64,000 nucleotides of DNA from Shewanella vesiculosa. GTDB lineage: Bacteria > Pseudomonadota > Gammaproteobacteria > Enterobacterales > Shewanellaceae. Of this stretch, positions 54,773 to 62,901 are shown piece after piece. The notes under the pieces are model-generated. The model ran no database searches and was not told where the DNA came from. It worked only from the letters and a program-made list of their open reading frames with translations. A program made the position numbers and the translations under genes. The DNA lies in contig NZ_CP073588.1 in assembly GCF_021560015.1 (NCBI RefSeq), positions 62,001 to 126,000 on the forward strand, in the 5' to 3' direction. How positions within the stretch are numbered: the first letter of the stretch is position 1; every line of letters starts with the position of its first letter.

Positions 54773-55858
54773 ATGAATATTTTAGTCACCGGTGGTGCAG
54801 GTTTTATTGGCTCTGCATTAGTACGCCATATCATCAATAACACTCAAGATAGCGTCATTAATGTTGATAAATTGACCTATGCAGGTAATCTTGAATCGTT
54901 AGCGAGTATAGCGTCAAGTGATCGATATGTGTTCGAACAAGTCGATATTTGTGACCGTGCAGAATTAGCTCGAGTGTTTAAACAACACCAGCCAGATGCA
55001 GTGATGCATTTAGCGGCAGAGTCTCATGTTGATCGTTCTATTACCGGACCATCTGACTTTATACAAACCAACATAGTTGGCACTTATACGTTACTTGAAG
55101 CGACGAGAGATTACTGGAATACCTTATCTGTAGATGCCAAGCAAGCCTTTCGTTTTCATCATATATCTACAGATGAAGTATACGGTGATTTACCTCATCC
55201 TGATGAGCAAGAAGGCCTAGCAGTAAATCAAGAGTTGCCGTTATTTACTGAAATTACCTCGTATGCACCAAGTAGCCCTTATTCAGCATCTAAAGCATCA
55301 AGTGACCACTTAGTCAGATCGTGGTTGCGCACATACGGTTTACCAACCATTATCACTAACGGCTCAAACAACTACGGTCCATACCAGTTTCCAGAGAAGT
55401 TGATCCCATTAATTATTATGAATGCGTTAGAGGGTAAATTATTGCCCATTTATGGTAAAGGTGATCAAATTCGTGATTGGCTCTATGTAGAAGACCATGC
55501 TCGTGCACTTTATAAAGTGGTAACACAAGGTAAAGTCGGTGAGACTTATAATATCGGCGGACATAACGAAAAACGAAATATTGAAGTGGTACAGGCTATT
55601 TGCAGTATTTTAGACACCCTAGTGCCTACAGACACTTTATACGCTGAGCAAATCACTTATGTTACAGACCGTCCTGGACATGACCGTCGTTATGCAATTG
55701 ATGCAAGTAAAATGAGCAATGAGCTTAACTGGCAACCACAAGAAACATTTGAGACAGGCTTACGTAAAACCATTGAGTGGTATTTAATAAACCCAGCTTG
55801 GTGCCAACATGTACAGGATGGTTCATACCAACACGAACGTTTATGCATAGATGCTTGA
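54773..55858 (+). CDS. rmlB: dTDP-glucose 4,6-dehydratase
   Basis: A 361-residue SDR enzyme, second step of dTDP-L-rhamnose synthesis. [46 protein letters not shown] (catalytic Asp-Glu), [13 protein letters not shown] (Tyr and Lys), and [15 protein letters not shown]. Length is normal. It heads rmlBADC. The stop is followed by 20 bases and then the (CTAGAAC)6 tandem repeat before rmlA. Confidence 0.97.
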   Translation: MNILVTGGAGFIGSALVRHIINNTQDSVINVDKLTYAGNLESLASIASSDRYVFEQVDICDRAELARVFKQHQPDAVMHLAAESHVDRSITGPSDFIQTNIVGTYTLLEATRDYWNTLSVDAKQAFRFHHISTDEVYGDLPHPDEQEGLAVNQELPLFTEITSYAPSSPYSASKASSDHLVRSWLRTYGLPTIITNGSNNYGPYQFPEKLIPLIIMNALEGKLLPIYGKGDQIRDWLYVEDHARALYKVVTQGKVGETYNIGGHNEKRNIEVVQAICSILDTLVPTDTLYAEQITYVTDRPGHDRRYAIDASKMSNELNWQPQETFETGLRKTIEWYLINPAWCQHVQDGSYQHERLCIDA

Positions 55859-55878
55859 TGTATTTTTTAACTTTTTTG

Positions 55879-55920
55879 CTAGAACCTAGAACCTAGAACC
55901 TAGAACCTAGAACCTAGAAC
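55879..55920. repeat. (CTAGAAC)6 tandem repeat
   Basis: Six perfect copies of the heptamer CTAGAAC, ending at the AGGA ribosome binding site of rmlA, nine bases before the ATG. The same heptamer occurs once or twice in clusters H, J and K, so it is one module of the CTAG family expanded here. Confidence 0.95.
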
Positions 55921-55929
55921 AGGACATTT

Positions 55930-56799
55930 ATGAAAGGAATTATTTTAGCGGGTGGTTCTGGGAGTCGTTTATACCCACTTACGCGAGGTGTATCAAAACA
56001 GTTATTGCCTGTTTACGATAAACCAATGATATATTATCCCTTGTCAACATTAATGCTTGCAGGAATAAGCGACATATTGATAATTACCACGCCAGAAGAC
56101 AGAGAAAATTTTAAACGTTTACTCGGTGATGGAGCTGATTTTGGTATCAATTTAACATATGCAGTGCAACCTTCACCAGATGGACTCGCTCAGGCATTTT
56201 TGATCGGTGAAGCATTTATCGGTAAAGACAGTGTTTGTCTAGTCTTGGGTGATAATATTTTCTATGGTCAATCTTTTAGTAAAACACTTAAGAGTGCGGC
56301 TAATAAAACACACGGAGCAACCATTTTTGGCTATCAAGTCAAAGATCCAGAAAGATTTGGTGTAGTTGAATTTGATGAAAATATGAAAGTCATATCAATT
56401 GAGGAAAAACCTACCAAGCCTAAATCAAATTATGCAGTTACAGGCTTATATTTCTATGATAACAAGGTTGTTGAAATGGCAAAGCAAGTTAAGCCATCAC
56501 TCCGTGGAGAATTAGAAATAACGACGCTAAACGATATGTATTTAAATCAAGGTAATTTGAACGTTGAGCTACTCGGCCGAGGCTTTGCATGGTTAGATAC
56601 TGGCACTCATGAAAGTTTACACGAGGCCTCTTCTTTTGTGCAGACCATTGAGAATGTTCAAGGGTTAAAAATTGCTTGTTTAGAAGAAATAGCTTGGCGT
56701 AATGGTTGGTTAAATTCAGAGCAGCTTGCTGAAATAGCGATACCGTTAATGAATAATCGTTATGGTCAATATTTAAATCGTTTAATTAACGAGGCTTAA
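55930..56799 (+). CDS. rmlA: glucose-1-phosphate thymidylyltransferase
   Basis: A 289-residue enzyme making dTDP-glucose from dTTP and glucose-1-phosphate. [39 protein letters not shown] is the signature, with LGDNIFYG and [20 protein letters not shown]. The ribosome binding site AGGA lies directly next to the tandem heptamer repeat. rmlD follows after 2 bp. Confidence 0.97.
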   Translation: MKGIILAGGSGSRLYPLTRGVSKQLLPVYDKPMIYYPLSTLMLAGISDILIITTPEDRENFKRLLGDGADFGINLTYAVQPSPDGLAQAFLIGEAFIGKDSVCLVLGDNIFYGQSFSKTLKSAANKTHGATIFGYQVKDPERFGVVEFDENMKVISIEEKPTKPKSNYAVTGLYFYDNKVVEMAKQVKPSLRGELEITTLNDMYLNQGNLNVELLGRGFAWLDTGTHESLHEASSFVQTIENVQGLKIACLEEIAWRNGWLNSEQLAEIAIPLMNNRYGQYLNRLINEA

Positions 56800-56801
56800 G
56801 C

Positions 56802-57680
56802 ATGAGAATATTGGTCACAGGTAAAAATGGCCAAATTGGTAGGTGCTTAGTTGAGCAACTTAGCACTATGTCAGATATCACCTTGTTGGCATTAGATCGT
56901 GACCAGCTTGATATTACAGACTCTATTAACGTCAATAAGGTTGTTGCTGAATTCATTCCGAATATCATTATCAATGCTGCTGCCTATACTGCGGTTGATA
57001 AAGCCGAACAAGAGCGTGAATTTGCTTATGCTGTAAATCGTGATGGACCTTATAACCTTGCTGTTGCAGCGAATAATATCAATGCCACTATTATTCATAT
57101 TTCGACCGATTATGCTTTTGCTGGCGATAGTATTGCAGCTTATGTTGAGACAGATAACACCGAACCTCAAAGTGAGTATGGTCGTAGTAAACTCGCTGGT
57201 GAACAAGCCGTTGAACGAGCGTGTTCGCGGCATATTATACTAAGGACCGGGTGGGTATTTGCCGAACACGGCCATAATTTTGTCAACACCATGCTGCGCC
57301 TTACTAAAACCAGAGACACTTTAGATGTTGTAGCTGATCAGTTTGGCGGCCCAACCTATGCGGCTGATATTGCCAACGCGATTATCATTATCACGAAACA
57401 GCTGGCTAATGGTAATCAAGCTTATGGGCTATATCATTATTCAGGTTTTCCTTATGTAAGCTGGCATGCTTTTGCTGAAAAGATATTCGAACTGGGGTTA
57501 GCGCAAGGTATATTGAAGCAATCAATTCAAGTTAACCCAATAACAACTCCAGATTACCCGACACCCGCAAAGCGCCCGGCAAACTCACAGTTAAATTGTC
57601 ATAAAATTAAGCAAGAATTTGGTATCGTTCAAAGTGATTGGCAAGCAGCGTTAGTCAGAATTGAAGAGTATTCACGATGA
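56802..57680 (+). CDS. rmlD: dTDP-4-dehydrorhamnose reductase
   Basis: A 292-residue SDR protein for the final step to dTDP-L-rhamnose. RILVTGKNGQIGRCLVEQL, INAAAYTAVDKAEQE, ISTDYAFAGD, YGRSKLAGEQAVE and WVFAEHGHNFVNTMLRL are the family motifs. Length is normal. The last 4 bp overlap rmlC. Confidence 0.96.
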   Translation: MRILVTGKNGQIGRCLVEQLSTMSDITLLALDRDQLDITDSINVNKVVAEFIPNIIINAAAYTAVDKAEQEREFAYAVNRDGPYNLAVAANNINATIIHISTDYAFAGDSIAAYVETDNTEPQSEYGRSKLAGEQAVERACSRHIILRTGWVFAEHGHNFVNTMLRLTKTRDTLDVVADQFGGPTYAADIANAIIIITKQLANGNQAYGLYHYSGFPYVSWHAFAEKIFELGLAQGILKQSIQVNPITTPDYPTPAKRPANSQLNCHKIKQEFGIVQSDWQAALVRIEEYSR

Positions 57681-58225
57681 AAGTCATCGCTACAAAAATT
57701 CCAGATGTGAAGATAATAGAGCCAAGCGTGTTTGGTGATGATCGTGGCTTTTTTATGGAGACTTGGAGTCAGCAACAGTTTGAAGCACTCGTGACAGGCA
57801 AGCCTACCATTTTTGTTCAGGATAACCATTCAAAGTCAAACAAGGGAATATTACGCGGTTTACATTATCAAACAAAACATACTCAAGGAAAGCTGGTACG
57901 TGTCGTGAGCGGTGAAGTGTTTGATGTGAGTGTGGATATTCGTAAAGGCTCACCTACCTTTGGTCAATGGATCGGTGTTTATTTGTCTGCCGACAACAAA
58001 CGTCAATTGTGGATCCCTGAAGGCTTTGCGCATGGTTTTTATGTAACAAGTGACCAGGCGGAATTTATTTACAAATGTACTGATTACTATTGCCCTGAAT
58101 CTGAAGTGAGTATTGCCTGGAATGATCCCGCTATTGGCATTAATTGGCCGTTAGATAAGCCACCTTTATTATCAAATAGAGATGCACATCAAAGTATATT
58201 GCTCAAGTACGCACAGTGTTTATAA
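57677..58225 (+). CDS. rmlC: dTDP-4-dehydrorhamnose 3,5-epimerase
   Basis: A 182-residue cupin enzyme. VKIIEPSVFGDDRGFFMETW, FVQDNHSKSNKGILRGLHYQ (catalytic His), VRVVSGEVFDVSVDIRKGSPTFGQW, and PEGFAHGFYVTSDQAEFIYKCTDYYCPESEVSIAWNDP. It epimerises C3 and C5. Last gene of rmlBADC; the order B-A-D-C is usual for many gammaproteobacteria. Confidence 0.97.
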   Translation: MKVIATKIPDVKIIEPSVFGDDRGFFMETWSQQQFEALVTGKPTIFVQDNHSKSNKGILRGLHYQTKHTQGKLVRVVSGEVFDVSVDIRKGSPTFGQWIGVYLSADNKRQLWIPEGFAHGFYVTSDQAEFIYKCTDYYCPESEVSIAWNDPAIGINWPLDKPPLLSNRDAHQSILLKYAQCL

Positions 58226-58558
58226 CATTTAGCAGCCTTTATTGGTTTACCATGTTTAAAAGAGCTGTTAACTGAGCCATTAGCATGATTATTCACTCAG
58301 TCATTAATGTTACAAACTAACCTCTGGCTATTTATATCAACTGTATATTGGCTTTGTTACTCTGCTTTTTAATATTTTCTCCGCTATATCCATTATCCAT
58401 CTGGCTTACCTCTCTGATGCATAGCATCGTTCAACCCTTGCTATGTACTTTTACCGATAATATTTTCATGGAACAGATAAGCCTGAACGAGTTATCTGAT
58501 CTTCGAAGCCCCAATTATCAACCTTTTCAAACCTCATATTTTCTTCATTATTTTCGTT
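58226..58558. other. region after rmlC
   Basis: About 330 bp with no convincing gene. A 77-codon frame at 58348 has no recognisable product or good ribosome binding site. I see no strong terminator after rmlC. Confidence 0.4.
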
Positions 58559-58746
58559 TCGCTTCGCTGGTAAGATTCTAGGTTGCTATGCGGATAGTGC
58601 GCTTAGCTTCTAGAACGGACTTCGTCCTGCTAGGGACAGCTTCGCTGTGCGATTTGCTTTTATAGAATCTAGCCGCGTAGCGTACTAGCAGCGCAGCGCT
58701 CTAGGCTGTTGCTAAAATTTTGTCGCATCTAGCAGCGCTCTAGGCT
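58559..58746. repeat. CTAG micro-hairpin repeat, cluster M
   Basis: Modules: CGCTTCGCTGGTAAG, TTCTAGGTTGCTATGCGG, GCGCTTAGCTTCTAG, AACGGACTTCGTCCTGCTAG, GGACAGCTTCGCTG, TTTTATAGAATCTAG, CCGCGTAGCGTA, CTAGCAGCGCAGCGCT, CTAGGCTGTTGC, then a partial duplicate GCATCTAGCAGCGCT, CTAGGCT. It ends three bases from the stop of the interrupted metallo-hydrolase gene. Confidence 0.83.
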
Positions 58747-58749
58747 TTA

Positions 58750-58844
58750 TTATTCCTTACCGATAACAATATCTGCCGTGGGTATGAGTTTTCTATATTC
58801 CTGTGCTAGTGCCTGTTTGGCTTCATCATCGCCGTGGACGATTC
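58750..58844 (-). pseudogene. 3' fragment of the metallo-beta-lactamase/beta-CASP gene
   Basis: On the minus strand this reads, after the insertion site, HGDDEAKQALAQEYRKLIP followed by TADIVIGKE and TAA. It restores the C-terminus of the protein encoded at 61188-62600, which breaks at HIRIV. The IS66 element lies exactly between. The 8-bp duplication is the last part of this fragment (58837-58844). Confidence 0.92.
58837..58844. repeat. target-site duplication, left copy
   Basis: GACGATTC, identical to 61188-61195. Flanks the IS66 element; the original target is a single copy within the codons for ESxxIRIVH of the metallo-hydrolase gene. Confidence 0.95.
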
Positions 58845-58870
58845 GTAAGCGGTCAATGAACTGGTGAAGC

Positions 58871-60392
58871 TTATTCTGCTTCACCTAAATCAACATTCCA
58901 CGGCAGCAAATCAGTCATATCATCTAATGGTGCACGCTTGGGTAATTCCGTAAATAGATGACGGAAATAGTAGTAGGGATTCAAATCATTGGCACGGCAG
59001 GTCATCACCAGGCTATATAAGTTCGCACTGGCTTTAGCGCCACCCACCGACGTCGAGAACATCCAATTTTTTCGTCCTGTGGTAAATGGCCTTATATCTC
59101 GCTCTGTAACATTATTATCAATACTGATATCCCCATCTTCAAGATAGGTCAGTAATTTGGGCCACTGATTTATGGTGTAAGTGATGGCTTTGCCCAATGC
59201 CCCTTTAGGTAAAACATGTTGGCTGTTCAGCCAAGCATAAAATTCATTGAGGATAGGTTCGGCCTGTTGCGTTCTCAACTGTTGACGCGCTTGGGAAGTT
59301 AAGTGTTTTGCCTGTTTTTCTATCCCGTAAAGTTTGGCTATGTAACTGAGCGCTTTTTCGGGTTTACCTTTTTTTGAAGGCGATGCTTTTTGAGCATCGG
59401 TAAATTTCCTTCTCGCATGTGCCATACAAGCGGCTTTGAGTGACCTGTTCAAGCGTATTGTAAGCACTGTAGCCATCGGTCAGGAGGTAGCCTGAGTATC
59501 CCGTTAGGAAATCCTTTACACAGGCAGCGGCACGACTCGGTTGATAGTCGTAAATAACCGCTGGGTTTTCTGCAAATTCACCACTGCGGTAAACCCACAT
59601 GTACGACTTAGTTTCGGCTTTTCTGTCTTCTTCTCGAAGGACTTGTACCGTTGTTTCATCGGCACAAATCAGCTTTTCGCTCAGGAGCTTATCCTTCATT
59701 GCATCGATAATGACTTGGACTTTATCACCTAGCTGTACACACCAATTTGCTAGCGTGCCTCTGCTTATATCAATTCCTGAGCGATTTAACATATCAACCT
59801 GGCGATACAGTGGTAATGCATCCACGTATTTAGCCGTGACAATAGCGGCAAACGTTTCAGCACTGCCCATGCTTTTAGGCAACATACTCGCAGGCTTAGG
59901 GGCCGTAATGACTTTATTGCTGACGTGTGTTTTTTCACATTGACGACACGTGTATTTGGTACGCTCATGACGGATAACGCTGACTTTCTGTGGAATGATT
60001 TTGAGCTCTTCGCTGACTTCTTTTCCGCATTCATGAAGGGGTGTTTGGCAACATTCACAACAAGGGGCACTGAGTTCGTGCAGATAAACTTCACGCTCAA
60101 GCGCTTCAGGTAACGGTTTTCTGCCTGTTTTAGCCTTGCTCTTATTTACGTTGGGCAACGCATGTTGCTGCTCAGCTTCGTTAAACGTGCCTTTGGCTAC
60201 CTTTTCACTTTGTGATGAAAAACGTTTTGATTTACTTAAGTTGAGTTGTTCAATAAGCAGCTCAATTTGAGTTTGAAGCTCACTCACTTGCTCCTGCTTA
60301 GCTTGAAGCAATACTTTTTGAGCATCATTCTCTTGCTGTAGTTGCAGCAACATAGCTTTGAGTTGTGCTATATCATCAGGTAGGTCAGTCAA
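58871..60392 (-). pseudogene. tnpC: IS66 transposase TnpC, frameshifted
   Basis: The N-terminal part (from ATG 60392) has a leucine-rich coiled coil (LLLQAKQEQVSELQTQIELLIEQLNL), a zinc-binding cluster (APCCECCQTPLHECGKE), and the transposase core with Asp residues in CADETTVQVL and LLTDGYSAYNTLEQVTQ. It then loses frame at AAA (59435-59437 on the plus strand). With two A it continues VTQAACMAHARRKFTDAQKA into the second frame, ending with the DDE Glu in DNNVTERDIRPF and the C-terminal NLYSLVMTCRANDLNPY. The intact length would be 506 residues. No programmed frameshift is known to me for tnpC, so sequencing error or inactivation is more likely. Confidence 0.88.
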
Positions 60393-60481
60393 GGTGGCTC
60401 AGGGCTTAAAAGGTTATCAATATCCTTAGTCTGACAGCGAAAATGATCGTTCAAGTAAAAATTTGCGATCAACATTCGCCG

Positions 60482-60826
60482 TCACACTTCAAGTCCAAAT
60501 ATGGGTCGATGCGCCTTAGGATTATCTAAGGTTAATCCCGATAATAGCCACTGTAATTGCTGCTTGCTGATATGAACTGCGCCATCACATTTAGGCACCG
60601 GCCACTTAAAGTGGCCTTTTTCGAGGCGGCGATAATAAAGCCAAAATCCATTGGTATCCCAAAATAATATTTTGAGCTTATCGCGGTGTCGATTACAAAA
60701 GATAAACCAGGCCTGGCTAAAGGGGTCCATTTCAAGTGTGTCTGCGACGATTAATGATAATCCATCAATCGACTTTCTCATGTCGGTGACACCGGACACT
60801 AAATACACGTTACCAGTGGGAGTCAT
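60482..60826 (-). CDS. tnpB: IS66 accessory protein TnpB
   Basis: From the ATG at 60826 (114 residues), which overlaps the tnpA stop as ATGA. NVYLVSGVTDMRKSIDGLSLIV and FIFCNRHRDKLKILFWDTNGFWLYYRRLEKGHFKWP are the family signatures (IS66 Orf2). It is needed for transposition; its biochemical role is unclear. Confidence 0.93.
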   Translation of the reverse strand: MTPTGNVYLVSGVTDMRKSIDGLSLIVADTLEMDPFSQAWFIFCNRHRDKLKILFWDTNGFWLYYRRLEKGHFKWPVPKCDGAVHISKQQLQWLLSGLTLDNPKAHRPIFGLEV

Positions 60827-61113
60827 TGTAGTGCTGCAACCCAATGTTTGATTTGTGTTTGACTGAGCATCGAAGGGAGTTCAGCGCGAATACCGTTAGG
60901 TAATAATAGCACCACGACATCAGTGCTTTCCTGGTCAAAGACAATGGGCTGAACATGTTGCTTGGCCTCTTTACTGTTGAGTTTTTTGACCCAATAGTAA
61001 AGTGTTTGATAGTGGATTGACCGCTCAGTACAAAATTGTTTAATCGGTAAATGGCTTTGTTTGAACTCAGTCAGTATTTGAGTCCAGTGGTCATGTTTTT
61101 GCGATTGATTCAT
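60823..61113 (-). CDS. tnpA: IS66 accessory protein TnpA
   Basis: The ATG at 61113 (96 residues) follows GGAGGTGCT; the longer open frame to 61137 is not needed. A helix-turn-helix at QSHLPIKQFCTERSIHYQTLYYWVKKLN binds DNA. The C-terminal half (VVVLLLPNGIRAELPSMLSQTQIKHWVAAL) is typical of IS66 Orf1. It overlaps tnpB by 4 bp. Confidence 0.92.
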   Translation of the reverse strand: MNQSQKHDHWTQILTEFKQSHLPIKQFCTERSIHYQTLYYWVKKLNSKEAKQHVQPIVFDQESTDVVVLLLPNGIRAELPSMLSQTQIKHWVAALQ

Positions 61114-61136
61114 AGCACCTCCTTTGTAAAGAAGCA

Positions 61137-62600
61137 CTATGCCAAAAGCTGATTTTTATTGGTATGTGGGGTTAATTGACCGCTTACGACGATTCTGATG
61201 TGGCTGGGTTTGTGGTGCATGCGTTTGACGAAGTTGATGAGGTTGTGTTGGTCGGCGTGAGCGGAGTAACCACTGATGGTGTGAATAGTGGCTTTAATAT
61301 CAATTTTTAGTTCGTTGATATAAACGTATCCGCCTTGTGGGCCGTAGGTTTGTATGTCTCGGCCTGTGGTGCCTTTAGCTTGATAGCCGACAAACAGAAC
61401 ATCTGTGGTTGGTTTTGATAAAAAGCGGGCGAGGTAGTTGCTGATCCGTCCTCCTGTGCACATGCCAGATGCGGCGATGATAATGGCGGGTTTATTGACT
61501 GAATCTAAATAATTGATCACCGCGAGATGGTCTTGATGACTGTCGATAGTCGTTAGCTGATTAAAGTCGAGTGGATGGCGTCCTTGGGCCAGTTTTCGTT
61601 TGGCTTCGTTATCCCATAGCATTTTGAATTGGCGATACTTTTGGGTAAAGTTAGCCGCCATAGGTGAGTCGACGATAATGTCGATGTCTTGCCATGTTGA
61701 ATTGTTTTTATTGCGATAAATGATGTGTTCAAATTCGTAGAGTAACTCTTGAGTTCTGCCGATGCTGAAGGCGGGAATGAGCACAACGCCATTATCTTTT
61801 ACGGCTTTTTCAATAATGTTTTTAAGCTGCTTGCTACGATCTTTACGGCCTTGATGATTTTTATCTCCATAGGTCGATTCAATCACCAAGGTATCTGCTC
61901 TGTATGGGCTTTTGGGGCTCGCAAGTAATGGTGCATAGCTAGCGCCTAAGTCACCGGAAAACACCACTCTATGGCTGGTCTTAGCACTGTTTTTAGCATT
62001 AGATGTCGAGCTGGCCTTGGGGCCACTTAAGTCTATTTCCACATAAGCTGAGCCGAGTATATGTCCTGCTGGCTTAAATTTAAGTTTGGCTTTGGCGTAC
62101 CTTAGTGTGTTTTCTAATGTATTTATCCCCGCCGTTGTTGGCGTCAATCTTGACGATGATGATTCTCCAAGGTTGATTGGCAGTGTTATCCACTGACCGT
62201 AATCTACTGCAACAAGCAGTTTGTTGAGTCTATTAATACAAGCTTGTATAAGTGTGGTATCGCGAGTGACACCGACTTTTAAAGCATCCTCTATGACCAA
62301 AGGTAATAATGCTGCTGTTGCCGTTGTGGCATAAATCGGTTGGTTAAAGCCTGCTGCGAGTAAATAAGGAATACGCCCGACGTGGTCGATATGGCAATGA
62401 GTAATAATCAGCGCTTTGATATTGTTGATATCGAAAGTGATTTGTAGCTGTTCCGCTGAACTTTGCCCGGCGGTTTCTGCCCCTTGAAATAAACCACAAT
62501 CGATAAGATAGCTGCTGATATGCTTGCTGTGGTGATTCACATCCAGTTGGTGACATGATCCTGTTACGCCGTTTACCGCTCCGTGGTGAATGATCTGCAT
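61137..62600 (-). pseudogene. metallo-beta-lactamase/beta-CASP hydrolase, 3' end cut off by IS66
   Basis: From ATG 62600. MBL motif THCHIDHVGRIPYLL (metal ligands), SGDLGASYAPLL, ESTYGDKNHQGR, then a beta-CASP domain with IIIAASGMCTGGRISNYLARFL and the RMMBL block HTISGYSAHADQHNLINFVKRM. It is an RNA-processing or RNA-degrading MBL fold enzyme like the CPSF73/YSH1 group. The native frame ends at HIRIV at 61188. The IS supplies a 16-residue tail (VSGQLTPHTNKNQLLA) to 61137. Only about 27 native residues are lost, so a truncated protein could retain the fold, but the C-terminal RMMBL end is missing. Confidence 0.92.
61188..61195. repeat. target-site duplication, right copy
   Basis: GACGATTC, identical to 58837-58844, immediately outside the right inverted end of the IS66 element. 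Confidence 0.95.
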
Positions 62601-62901
62601 GTTAGTCCTTTAATGCTAAGTGAGACATTATTAACTTAGCAGCCGACCCACTATTTTGCTAGCTGCAGGTTGTCTATGAAGCGAGTACCTTAGGCGACGA
62701 CAAGCTCAGTCCACTTTCTTATTGGCAGTAATGCTGGCCTTAGACGCTAGGGCTACTGACTGTTTAGATGTTAGGTCTTTTGTCTGCTTAGATGCTAGAT
62801 AGCGGGTGACAAAACTAGATGCATTTATTAGCCATTTTTGTCACACTGTGGCAAATAAAAATACTAACAATTAACAATGGAAACGATAACAAGGACTCTT
62901 C
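62601..62901. other. spacer with degenerate CTAG-like repeats
   Basis: Holds GCTAGCTGCAGG and a series of related units: CCTTAGACGCTAGGG, TGTTTAGATGTTAGG and TGCTTAGATGCTAG (62738-62798). They look like decayed relatives of the CTAG repeat family, without palindromic arms. The end carries AAGGA before the next ATG. Promoter elements are not obvious. Confidence 0.45.

Larger units (their letters stand above)
58845..61187 (-). mobile_element. IS66-family insertion sequence
   Basis: A 2343-bp element with tnpA, tnpB and tnpC on the minus strand. The ends are inverted repeats: GTAAGCGGTCAAT (58845-58857) and ATTGACCGCTTAC (61175-61187). The target duplication GACGATTC occurs at 58837-58844 and 61188-61195, eight bases, the usual IS66 size. 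It interrupts the metallo-hydrolase gene. Perfect ends and duplication indicate a recent insertion. Confidence 0.96.

Noticed and set aside
58348..58581. 77-codon open frame after rmlC
   Set aside because: It runs into repeat cluster M and has no family features.
59364..59476. Programmed ribosomal frameshift in IS66 tnpC
   Set aside because: The shift site AAA lacks a slippery heptamer and the element family normally encodes TnpC in one frame; a one-base error or mutation is simpler.
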